Assembly: GCA_029256185.1 (NCBI GenBank) | Contig: JAQSYI010000009.1 | Span: 62,001 to 126,000, forward strand | From: Paenibacillaceae bacterium | GTDB lineage: Bacteria; Bacillota; Bacilli; Paenibacillales; NBRC-103111 | Length of the DNA stretch: 64,000 nt | Reading direction: 5' to 3' | In this document: piece by piece, positions 26,901-35,900 of the stretch | How the letters are laid out: every line of letters starts with the position of its first letter | Numbering within the stretch: position 1 is the first letter of the stretch | The notes under the pieces: model-generated | Seen by the model: the letters and a program-made list of their open reading frames with translations, nothing else | Told to the model about the DNA's origin: nothing | The model's database searches: none | Position numbers and translations under genes: made by a program

Positions 26901-28451
26901 CGTTACACTTGGCGCGCTCAGGCTAACCGTGTTGCGTTGGCCAGATGCCGTAACGAAGCTTTTTTGGGCCGTTACAGTGTAGCCAACTGAACTAGAGTTA
27001 GCGTTATTGGCGGCACCGCTCTGATATACAACATAAGGTCTTCCGTCTACCATCTGCATGGATAAATAGTAGGCCCTTCCGCCTATGCCTGTTCCCGAGA
27101 AGCCTCGTTCTCCCACCACTTCCCAAGTGCCGCTGGCCGATCCATCCTGCTTAAGCATGGTGATTCCTTCATAATACGGATTGCTGGTGGTTGACCAAGT
27201 CCTGCCGCTGTAATAGCCGTCCTCATTTTTCGAGCTTTCATTAATTCCGCCTTCCTGATAGACCAGATAAACCGCGCCGTCTTCGGCTACAGCCAACACC
27301 GGTTTATGTGCCGGAGAAGCGGTGCTAAAGCTAGGGGAGGGCGTGCTCCTGATTCTGTAATCCGTGAATAATGGAGCCCCCAGATTAACCCAGTCAGTTC
27401 CATTATATTTCAGGACGCTGGCTCCATAATCTGCATTCCGCAATTCATCGTTAATAAATATATTCTCCTCGAATGCAATGTAAGGAGCTCCATCTCCCGA
27501 TACAGTCAAATCTAACGTGTTTGCTTTTGATAAGTAGGAATATGTGGTATTCTGCGGATCTTTATTGATATTTACGCTGCTCCCCACAAATTCCCACTGG
27601 CCTCCGGCCTGATTAATATTGCCGTACTTCATCACGGATGCCTTATCGGCATACGGTCCAGCATTTCTATTAATGAAGGCGACATAAGCGGTGTTCTCAT
27701 GCAATTGAATATCCAGATCGGAGATCCATTGTGGCGGTGTCACACCAGAGGGGAAATCACCATCTATGAGGTTGGAACTGCCAACAAGCTCCCATTGGCC
27801 GTCCACATACCGCTTAACCGCCCCCCTGACAGTCGAGCTGTCATGGGCATAAAAGAAATATGGAGTACCGTCAGCCGCTATATCAAGAGCAAATGTATAG
27901 GTTAACACTGAATTGGGGACGGAGTATTGAGTTCCTGAAGAAACCCCGTTCTCCCCTACATACTCCCAGCCTGTGGGCACATCATCCGAGATCCCCACAT
28001 ATTTCATTACCCACTTCTGGGGGCTGGCATTATTATTGAAAAAAGCAACATAAGGCACCCCTTGGGGGGAGATCTTAATAGTCGGATTGCGGGGAGCCAA
28101 GGTTTTGTTGCTGCTGTTGTTGCTGAACCCCGCCTGCCCCACCAGCTCCCAGGAGGAACCGTTATACTTCTTTACCGTCAATCCATTTCTTTGGGGGGTA
28201 TTGTAGACCACAAAGAGTATTCCATCCGGAGACGCTGTGAATCTTACTTCATCAACACCTGTTGCACTAATATCCCCTTGCGTGTCCAAGCTTTGCCAGC
28301 CCGCTGCCGCCTCCGCCTTGTTCCCTGCCATTACCCCCAGATTCCCCAGCAATAAGGCAACCGTCAAGACAACCTTGAGCAACCACCGGCCATGAAGATT
28401 ATCCCTTCGCGGGTTTCCTCCCTGATTCGACAATAGATTCCGCTTCATCAT
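23946..28451 (-). CDS. SLH-domain surface protein with N-terminal propeller, tandem repeats and FN3 (protein D)
   Basis: 1,501 residues from the ATG at 28451 (GAGAGGG upstream; an ATG at 28475 has no site, and one at 28448 is equally possible). A signal peptide is followed by about 450 residues of repeats like VMKY..W..VG...DG.PYVAY, read as a beta-propeller. Two nearly identical 117-residue modules follow (about 500-733; they contain GDERYVPAGWTSTEAGQAG), then two FN3 domains (about 750-920), a run of ten glycines, a helical region, a pre-SLH beta domain and three SLH domains ending at the C-terminus. The propeller is homologous to the N-terminus of the giant protein at 29998. A promoter lies at 28506-28534. 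Surface location is firm; the ligand is unknown. Confidence 0.87.
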   Translation of the reverse strand: MMKRNLLSNQGGNPRRDNLHGRWLLKVVLTVALLLGNLGVMAGNKAEAAAGWQSLDTQGDISATGVDEVRFTASPDGILFVVYNTPQRNGLTVKKYNGSSWELVGQAGFSNNSSNKTLAPRNPTIKISPQGVPYVAFFNNNASPQKWVMKYVGISDDVPTGWEYVGENGVSSGTQYSVPNSVLTYTFALDIAADGTPYFFYAHDSSTVRGAVKRYVDGQWELVGSSNLIDGDFPSGVTPPQWISDLDIQLHENTAYVAFINRNAGPYADKASVMKYGNINQAGGQWEFVGSSVNINKDPQNTTYSYLSKANTLDLTVSGDGAPYIAFEENIFINDELRNADYGASVLKYNGTDWVNLGAPLFTDYRIRSTPSPSFSTASPAHKPVLAVAEDGAVYLVYQEGGINESSKNEDGYYSGRTWSTTSNPYYEGITMLKQDGSASGTWEVVGERGFSGTGIGGRAYYLSMQMVDGRPYVVYQSGAANNANSSSVGYTVTAQKSFVTASGQRNTVSLSAPSVTAGDEVVLTAAGDRQNAAGEVSGDERYVPAGWTSTEAGQAGNFTVTGTVYTSPYVPATAGTYTVSVTFQKQVWNGSGWVNAAGATDIKAAGLTVNAVPVPALAQASGNSVSLSAPSVTAGNEVVLTAAGDRQNAAGTLSGDERYVPAGWTSTEAGQAGGFTATGPVYTTPYVPATAGTYTVSVIFQKQIWDGSSWADAVGATDIKTASLQVAPIAGGGGDGGGGPTDPEPQIPSAPQLHAAPGNAKVSLSWEPVAGAVGYRIYQSVSATVYGTEAASVQGSEHTYEVSGLVNGTTYYFTIQAIGEFGESALSGTVSATPITVPAAPVNLLATAGNGSVTVSFAPPENNGGSIITGYEVTSSPGGYTATGSGSPIIVSGLTNGTSYTFTVKAINAAGSSEPSVPSNSTVPQAPLPGGGGGGGGGGLSGDTVVDSLLEQNGKLQELLKQAGAADGDKASAAQVILKDIAASASSVVNVEEAEEAMDSIAQSLGSIGELLASMKDSAAKSKLVAEVANVVKQAASIIQLAESSNAAVDMASLLITEAAPMIKQTPDGSAASENLENALLAAGQAAVQKSGRWSPPADSVKVDGTTLTVTANKLQLSEQIKQAKNASAQLSKNLAGVLEESNLEALKPVLAVVIPRQEGVTAVRTDIPLAIFREAQLNQFSNVTTDFGYASFALPTQAFGAAKEGNTVSLVAELLEQSPEGTAGKANPITGSPVLQFAAELDGVEVERLLMPVKVSIDLSALDLSRYSTTELEKLTVYVLDEAASEWMPVGGKYERAAQSISVPRSHFSTYTVMRASGGFEDITSSNWGKKEVEYLLHKGVIAPTAQFSPEQEVTRAEFASWLVRATGLEAGGLSHPFADVTADSVYRKDIAAAYAAGLINGMSDTEFAPEAAISREEIATMLARALSQYHGLKAKQVPGNAAGAFADGDSISAWAVEGVALTTFSKLFDGYEDGTFRPEQKTTKQEAAALIYRMYQRQ
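26290..26941 (-). repeat. Two-copy tandem repeat, period 351 bp, inside protein D
   Basis: Units at about 26290-26590 and 26641-26941 keep long exact runs in DNA as well as protein. The shared stretch beginning CCTGCAGGCACGTAGCG starts at 26461 and again at 26812, an offset of exactly 117 codons. It encodes duplicated Ig-like modules. Confidence 0.85.
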
Positions 28452-28505
28452 CCCATCCCTCTCTGTAAATGTCATATTTTCTGATTTCTCATAAAATTAT
28501 ATCAA

Positions 28506-28534
28506 ATTATATCAATTAATATTAAATATAACAA
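28506..28534 (-). promoter_or_regulatory. Promoter of protein D
   Basis: On the minus strand, TTGTTA (28534-28529), a 17-bp spacer and TATAAT (28511-28506). A second TATAAT-like hexamer lies about 11 bp further on. The 28452-28717 gap is AT-rich and also holds the divergent promoter at 28570. Confidence 0.55.
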
Positions 28535-28569
28535 TACCTAAAATATATTTATCTGATTACAAAATACTA

Positions 28570-28597
28570 TTGATATTTAGTTATGGTTAGATATAAT
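28570..28597 (+). promoter_or_regulatory. Promoter of the secreted protein at 28718
   Basis: TTGATA at 28570-28575, a 16-bp spacer and TATAAT at 28592-28597 on the plus strand. This leaves a leader of about 115 nt before the ATG at 28718. Confidence 0.5.
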
Positions 28598-28717
28598 ATA
28601 TATTGAATTCCATTAATAACCATGTAACAATTTTCAAATTTTATAGTTTTATTTCCTCTTCGTTTGCATCAGGCTAATATACAGGGCGCAATCAAAAAAA
28701 CAATTAGGAGGCAAACC

Positions 28718-29656
28718 ATGACTGTATCCCAGCTTAACCAGCCGCAAAGGCGGTGGGTCCTTATTTCCGCATTGATCAGTATGCTTGCAGCAGTATTGTT
28801 GTTTCTGCCCGCCACTTCTTATGCGGGAGTAAACCCGGTTGTTACCAATATCACCATTGCTTCTTCCAACAGCGGCACCGACAACTCTCAAGTTGTTACC
28901 GCCACCATTTATTTCGATGAAGATGTTGAATTGGCTCTCGGCAAAGACTTGGATGATCTTGCCGCTGAATTGAAGGCTGAAATCAATGCCGCCACCAACA
29001 TTACCACCAGCACTTCACCCAAGGCGCTGAGGGTAACCGATGTGGCAGACGATTATTTTGTAGTAGAAATTTATTATAATTCCCCGGGCATGTTCGCCAT
29101 TCAGGGGGCTAACTTCTCCCTCTACACCCTCGACGCAAGCGAGGAGCTGGATAGCCTTGTAGCCGTTGACGACGGAGCCAAGGCCATCCTGCTGGATACG
29201 GATTTCGACGATTTGATCATCGATACGGGAATCCGAGTCGTGACATTAAGCACAACCCCAGGCACCTCCCTGGTGAATCCGTCGGTGCAAGGACAATTCA
29301 CAGCTACACCCCAGGTTCGCGGCATTTCCTGGTTCCAGCTGTTGAATGACGGGGAGCTTGTGTCCTACGGCTGGGATCCTGTGGCAGAGGAATATACCTA
29401 TAATTGGCCTGTTCCGGCAACCGGTTCCTTCCCGCTGCACTCTCACACCTTCCTTACTTACTTGGACGATCCCGGCCAATATGTATCTGCTCTGAAGACA
29501 GCCGTCGACGGCTCCGATTATTTCGGCGGAGCTACCTACGAATTAACGATTGATCCCCTTGATGACACCAAGTTCACTATCACCAAGACCTCTGGCGGTG
29601 ACGGGGAAACATTAACCATCCGGTTCTTCACTTATTACAATCAACTGAATCCCTAA
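28718..29656 (+). CDS. Secreted protein of unknown family
   Basis: 312 residues from the ATG at 28718, which follows AGGAGG with 7-8 bp spacing. A signal peptide ends at about residue 38 (ATSYA). The mature part is acidic and predicted mostly beta: an N-terminal half with VVTATIYFDEDVELALGKDL and a C-terminal half with GISWFQLLNDGELVSYG and HSHTFLTYLDD. It has no cysteines, no SLH domain and no membrane anchor, so it should be released or held by a partner. I do not recognise the family. It is the only plus-strand gene among the large surface genes and is divergent from protein D with its own promoter, which fits a soluble component or ligand carrier working with the SLH proteins. Confidence 0.8.
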   Translation: MTVSQLNQPQRRWVLISALISMLAAVLLFLPATSYAGVNPVVTNITIASSNSGTDNSQVVTATIYFDEDVELALGKDLDDLAAELKAEINAATNITTSTSPKALRVTDVADDYFVVEIYYNSPGMFAIQGANFSLYTLDASEELDSLVAVDDGAKAILLDTDFDDLIIDTGIRVVTLSTTPGTSLVNPSVQGQFTATPQVRGISWFQLLNDGELVSYGWDPVAEEYTYNWPVPATGSFPLHSHTFLTYLDDPGQYVSALKTAVDGSDYFGGATYELTIDPLDDTKFTITKTSGGDGETLTIRFFTYYNQLNP

Positions 29657-29682
29657 AGCATAGGATCTTCCCAACTAGCTAA

Positions 29683-29721
29683 GCTTCCGGGAAATCAAGT
29701 TACTCGAGTTCTCCCGGAAGC
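29683..29721. other. Inverted repeat without T-run
   Basis: Ten-bp perfect arms (GCTTCCGGGA and its complement) around a 19-nt loop, 26 bp after the stop of the secreted protein. It has no T-run, so it is more a 3' end stabiliser than a terminator. Confidence 0.5.
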
Positions 29722-29838
29722 CCTGCTCTAGTCAACCTTACTTGGCCATATGGATGGACAGGCATCATATATTGCCCTGTATATCTTCCTGTTGCAGCTC
29801 ATTCATGCCAAGCACAGCAATCCATATTACAGATCACC

Positions 29839-29875
29839 GCTTCCTCGAGGTTTTCCTCGCAGGAAGCTTTTTTTT
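29839..29875 (+). terminator. Rho-independent terminator after the secreted protein gene
   Basis: GCTTCCT-CGAGG-TTTT-CCTCG-C-AGGAAGC is followed by eight T on the plus strand. It is the best terminator in this part of the window and protects the convergent giant gene. Confidence 0.85.
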
Positions 29876-29997
29876 GCAGGGATAACGCTCCGCCATATCT
29901 ATGCACCTATATGTACCAAAAGAAGGGAGGACTGTCCAGTCCCCCCCCCTCCCGAGAAGCTTATCGCCGCAATCTTAGTCCGCGTCCTCTCTATGCT

Positions 29998-32900
29998 TTA
30001 AATGAGTCCGGCTTTAACCAGCAGCCGTTGAATGATTACCGCTACTTCTCCACGCGTTATGCCGGATTGGGGAGCCAGTTCACCCGCTTCACGGCCGTTC
30101 ACCAGACCCGCCTGCAGCACCTGTCCAACTCCCGGCTTCGCCCATTCCGAAACCTGCCCCGCATCATTGTAACCTGCCAACAATTCCGCTCCGCCTGTCC
30201 CGGCGTCCAACCCGGCCAATGACATGGCACGAGCGATCATTACCATAGCCGCTTCCCTGGTAATGGGATCGTCCGGCCGGAAGGTTCCATCCTCATAGCC
30301 GCTGATCAGCTTGCGCGCATAAGCGGCTCTTACCTCGCCATTATACCAGTCGTTCTCCCCAATATCCGCAAATTCCCCCGCGCCCTCCAAGGGAGACAAC
30401 CCCAGGCCTCTGCTCAGCAACGCGGCAAACTCTCCACGTGTTATTTCCCGGTCCGGAGCGAAGCGCTTGTCTTCGCCTCCCTCTATCACCATTCTTGAGG
30501 CCATCTCCAGAATCCCACTCTTGGCCCAGTGGCCGGTTATATCTGCGAACTGCCGTTCATTGCCAATAACCGTATACACGCTGTTGCCCAAGCTGCTGAT
30601 TACTGCAACGTATCTTCCATCCCGCTTCTCCACCTTTGTTGGCACATGGCGGACCGAACCTTCAGCGTTCACTAACGCTCCCGTAGCAATTTCCGCTGCC
30701 GTCGTCCCCTCCGGCAGAACAATCCGCCGCTTCACATAAGCGCCGAAGCTGTCCACCGTTATTTCACTTGCGCCATAAACAGCCTTCAACGAGAAGTTTA
30801 ACGGAGCGGCCAGCAGGGTGAACCCACCGTCCTTGGCCGCTTGATCCAATGCCTGCAGCATCTGCGCTGAAGCAGCTGTTATTTCCACCTGCACCTTGAT
30901 ATCCTGCAGGCGGACAGCTCCTCCAAGCCGTCTGGACAGGGAGGCAATGTCAATTTGCTGCGCCGGAAGTGTATACGAGGCATAGGCTGTAGCAATTTCC
31001 AGAACGGCTTGTTTCTCACTCAACAACTTCACCGTTTCTCCGTCAAGCTCACCTATCGCTCCCGCATAATCCTCCGGCACGGTAATTGCAATAACTGGTC
31101 CCCCGGTTTCTCCCGGCTCCAGATTCTCTATAGCCGCCTTCAGCTTCGCCGAATCAATAGAGATCATCAACTGTTTGCTTCCATTGTCTTCCGTTACAGC
31201 TACCTTACCCAATTCACGATCCAGAACATCAACAACCCCATCGACAGCCGGCTTGGGCGTACTAACGGCTCCTCCCATGCCTCCGCCGCCACCGCCTAAC
31301 GGCGCAGCATTCTGCTTCTGCTCCAAATTGCGGATGTGCTCCTCAATCGCCGTCAGCTTATCCGTACTTGCTTGGGGCACCTGCCCTTTTTGCTCTTCCG
31401 TAAGCTTGGTATAAGCCAGCCGTATAGCTACTACGGCAGACTTGTCGTTAAGGGTAACAGCAGCCGCTTCCGGCAAATCTGCGATCTGCTGCACCACTGC
31501 GTCCACTTCCGCCTCAAGTCTGGCAATATTGGCTTCTACCGTAGCCAGCTTGGCCAATACAACAGCCGGGACCAGCGGCTTCTGCGTTGAGGTCAGAGCA
31601 TCATAGGCCAATCGCGCCGCCGTTACCGCAGCCTTGTCCGCAAGTGTGGCCATCGGCAGCCCGTTAATTAGCTCAGCCACGGCTGCTGCTGCCGCTTCGT
31701 TGGTTACAGCCGCTTCCTTCAGTTGTACAATACGCGCCTCCGCCGCCGTCAGCTTGCCCACACTTTCCGCAGACAACTTTCCCTTCTGCGCTGATGTCAA
31801 CAAATCATAGCTTATTCGAGCCGCTTGAATCAATCCCTCATCATTAAGTGTCACATCAGGGGCAGATGGCAGATCCTCCAGCAGTCGGGATACCGCCAAA
31901 GCCGCCTCAGCGTCGCTTCGCGCCTGTAACACGGCCATTCGCGCTTCCGCTGACACCAGCAGATAATAATTAGTAATTAACTCCTTCGCATTACCGCTCA
32001 GAGCCTCATAATCCAGCCTTATGAGCGAGAGCAATTCTTGATCCTCCAGCTTTAGATTGTCTGTGCTGGGAAGAGCATTGATCCGCTCCCGCAGGGACTT
32101 CGCCTCCAATACATCCTCTCCCATATTCTCCGCAACAACATAGGTAGAGAAGTGATTGGTGGTGAAGCTAACAGAATCTGGGGCAAATCCGGCAGATTCA
32201 ACCGGGGTCAGATTCATGCCGTCATAATGGTACAGTCTTCTCAGATCGGCGTATACGGAATCTGTTACAGCGAGCTGCACCTTCACATCAGCGCCAAACT
32301 GGGTTATAGGACCTCCGCCAATGGACACCCCCAAATCATACGCTCCAACCAAATGGTAGCCCATCGTCTGCAATTGTCCATATACCGCCTGCAGCACACT
32401 TTCACTGCTGTCTGTCTTGGCAAATATCAGCGGCTGGCTCTTGCCGTTCTGTCCGAATAACCGGTCCAATACGGGGATGGGAGCCGTAAGAACAGCATCC
32501 TCTGATCGGATGGATACATTGGGAACATCATAGCTGCCGTACAGGTCACCCGTAGGCGGATGGGACTTGATGTCACTCCAGTTCACTTCCCCCTGCTCCT
32601 TGATCACTACAGGATCTTTATTCAGGTTCAACCAACCGGCGAAATCTCCTTCAGGAATGCTCCGGCCAGGGTCAAGAGGATAAAAATCTCTGCTGTTGGC
32701 CACTCCGTCCCCGTCTTCATCTGTTGTAAACCACGCCACATATGAACCCGAATAGTTGTATTGATTCATGGAGGCGTAATAGTTCTTATTGGCGCCAATG
32801 ACAAAGCCGTCATCGGTCAGGGAGAATAAACCATCCGTTTCTGCATCACCAATCATTGTGACCGATCCAAAAACCTCCTCCATCCACGACCCGGCGAAGG

Positions 32901-35900
32901 TGAGCCACTCCACCTCCAAATTCTGATCCGTTTTCATAACGACCATATCCAAGCCGCCCTTCACATTGCCGTTCTGGGCCAATAATGCGGGATCGTACCC
33001 GTTGGCCAAAGCCGACGCTTGACCAGCCAGCCAATATCCCCCCTCCGGGTCGGCCAAAACATGCGTGAGAATATTGGGCCTTGCCTCCGACTCCGTCATG
33101 AGCAGCTTAGCCGAGGGGTCAGAGTAGCTTCGGGAAGCCAGAGCTGCGCCGTCAATACTGTAAGAATGAGCAAATGCACTGCGGATATTGGTTGTCATGC
33201 TTCCATCCCCATATCCTGCCTGCTCCTCACCCTCCCATCCCACTTCTCCTACCGCCACCAGCTCCGAACCATCGAACGACTGGGCCACATCATGATACCT
33301 CGAATAGCTGTTCACATCGTAATAATGTCTCTCCCACAGCAAATTGCCGTTCTCATCGAATCTGGTGAGCAACGCCGCAGTGAAGTGCTGTACCTTCAAC
33401 GGAATCTGGATGTTCTCACGGTGGACTCCATTGTCGGTTCCCAGGTAATCAGACATCATACTCCCAGGGACGAAGGTTTCCCCCTCCTGCAGTTCTGGTC
33501 TGACCTCTCCCACAGCCGCATATCCGCCTCCAGGCAAGGCTCTTACGGATTCCAGATAGTGGAATGCTCCGCCTCCCAGCTGGCGAATCCACTCCCTGTC
33601 TCCATTCGCCGCGTACTTGACGATAAAGGAGTTTTTCCCCTCCATCTCAGGCATTCCCGTAAAATCCCCATCAACGGAGGACGCTTCTCCTATAGCCACA
33701 AAACCGCCGTCAGCGGTGGGGTCAATGGCCGTAAATTTGTCCTCCCCATATCCTCCCAGAGAAACTACATTCCTTATCCGCCCGGTAGCGCCGTCCATCC
33801 AGACAATGATTCCGTCTTTGTAGCTGCCCTCCTTTGTGGACGCCATATATACACCCTTGGCGGGATTATCCGGACTGGATGTGGTCAAGTGGTAGGGAAC
33901 AGACCATATCGTGTCCGCCTCCCCTGGCGCTTTGCCCAACTCCTTGAAGGTTAGATCAAACAATTGGTCGTGGCTTGGCCCGTACCCGTTCTTCACATAT
34001 CCGGCAGTAGAATCATGGTAGCTTTCAAAAGAATCAATTCCCACCCGCCCTACTGCAACCACAGTGCCATCTCGCAATTCAGCCACAGCATCCAAGGCCA
34101 GTTGTGCATTCTTCTGATAATTGGCCGCCTTCATCTCGTCGCTGGGTGGACCGGCCAAGATAGCGGGCGGACGTTCGACATAGCTCATATAGAGGCTAGT
34201 GTTCCATTCTGCCTGCCCCTCCGCGCCGGTTCTGGCTACAGAAGCGGAAGTTTGGATGCTTCCCTTGCCGATATCAATCCCCATCTGTTCCGCTTGCGCC
34301 ACGGTGATGCCCGAATAGGCCATCAGTACTCCACCCTGCCCGTCAGCGGCTCCCTTGCTCATTCCTTTGGGCGTTGTTTCCCCGGTTGCGTCCCTGCTGA
34401 AAGAAGGAAGCGCCATATCCAGCCGATATCCGGCCGCCCCTGTTCCGTTCCCCGTCGCCTTGGGAGTCACCTCAGAGGAGGGCGGAGAAGCCGGTCCACT
34501 GCCTGCTATGTGCACCGCCTGGACCGTGAAGGTATACGCAACATCATTGGTGAGGCCGCTAACCGTGACAGGACTGGCAGCCCCTGTTGCAGTGGCCCCT
34601 CCGGGAGAGGCAGTCACCACATAGTGAGTGACCATCCCTCCGCCCCGGTCAGTCGGTTCTGTGAAATGGACAATCGCCTTTGCATCTCCCGCAAGAGCCC
34701 ATACATTCGCAGGAGCGCCGGGGATCGTCCTGGGCTGGCCCATGACTTGATTGGACATGGGGTCCTGCCCCAATGGCGAAACGGCTTGGACCGCAAAGTA
34801 ATAGCTCTGTCCATTCACCAAGCCGCCTACTGTATATGCCGTATCCGTGGTGCTGTTCACGACGGTGCCATATAGGGCATCTTGAAACCCATCACGCAGA
34901 TAAATCTTATAATAGGTCGCACCCGGTACCGGGTCCCAATCCAGATTCACTTGCCCGTTCCCCTGGACAGCCTGCTTAAGCACCGGCTTGTCAAGCGCAA
35001 GCGGACCGGCTACATTCATCGCCACCGCCTGGCCGAATAGCTGGACCTGTCCCAGTTGGTTCACTTCCGCCACCGCGATATGATGGCCATTGGCTGCTTC
35101 AATGATCCCATTGGAGGGCATATCCTCATATCCTGTCAGCGTATCTCCCAGTTTGGGGGGCTTTGCAGCCTCCGTCAGGAAATTCCTGTATACTCTCCGG
35201 TTGCCGGTCTGGATTCCGGGAGGACTGACCTCAATTCGAGTCTTCCAGTAATCGTCCGCAGCAGCTCCGATGCCAATAGCCGTTACATCAAGCCCTGCCG
35301 CTAAGGAAATGTATTGAGCTGTATATGTTATATTGCTCTCTACAGGAGTCAACAGGATCTCAGCTGTTGTCATCGGCTGACCGCCCCCGCTGCTGAGCCA
35401 TCCGCTGAAGCCATAGCCGGGATCAGGCGCAGGCGCAGGTACAGAAGCAGGAAGCTCGAATCCCGCCACCTGCTGAAGCCTGGCAGCCGGATCAATGCTG
35501 CCGAATTCTCCCTCCTCGAAGGTGATCGTGTAATAAGCGGTTTCCTCATAGCTCATTACCGCAGGCTTCACCAAGCCGCCGGAGCTGGCCAGATAGGCCA
35601 CCTTCACGTCCTCGCCTCCTGCATCCACCGCCTGGAGCGACAGGAGGTTATTGGTCACCTCGCCGCCAAGCGAGAACCCCTCCTCCCCCACGCTTACCCA
35701 TTCACTGTCATTGTTCATGCGCTTCACAGTCACTCTTCCGCTGTTCAGCTTATCCAAATAGGCTATACAGGGTGTTCCGTCATCGGTTAGTAGAAAAGAA
35801 AAGGGAGTATTGGAGGCGCTTAAAGAAGGGGCGGTATCTACCCAATCCGTTCCATTCCATTTCTTCACATAAATTCTTCTATTATTAATGTCGGTGTTAT

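Larger units (their letters stand above)
29657..29997. other. Intergenic region between convergent surface genes
   Basis: 341 bp without a supported gene. It holds a hairpin at 29683-29721 and a strong terminator at 29839-29875. A small open frame from 29750 runs through the terminator and is not credible. Confidence 0.7.

Noticed and set aside
29750..30001. Small plus-strand open frame in the surface region
   Set aside because: It runs through a strong terminator, lacks a ribosome site and resembles no protein.
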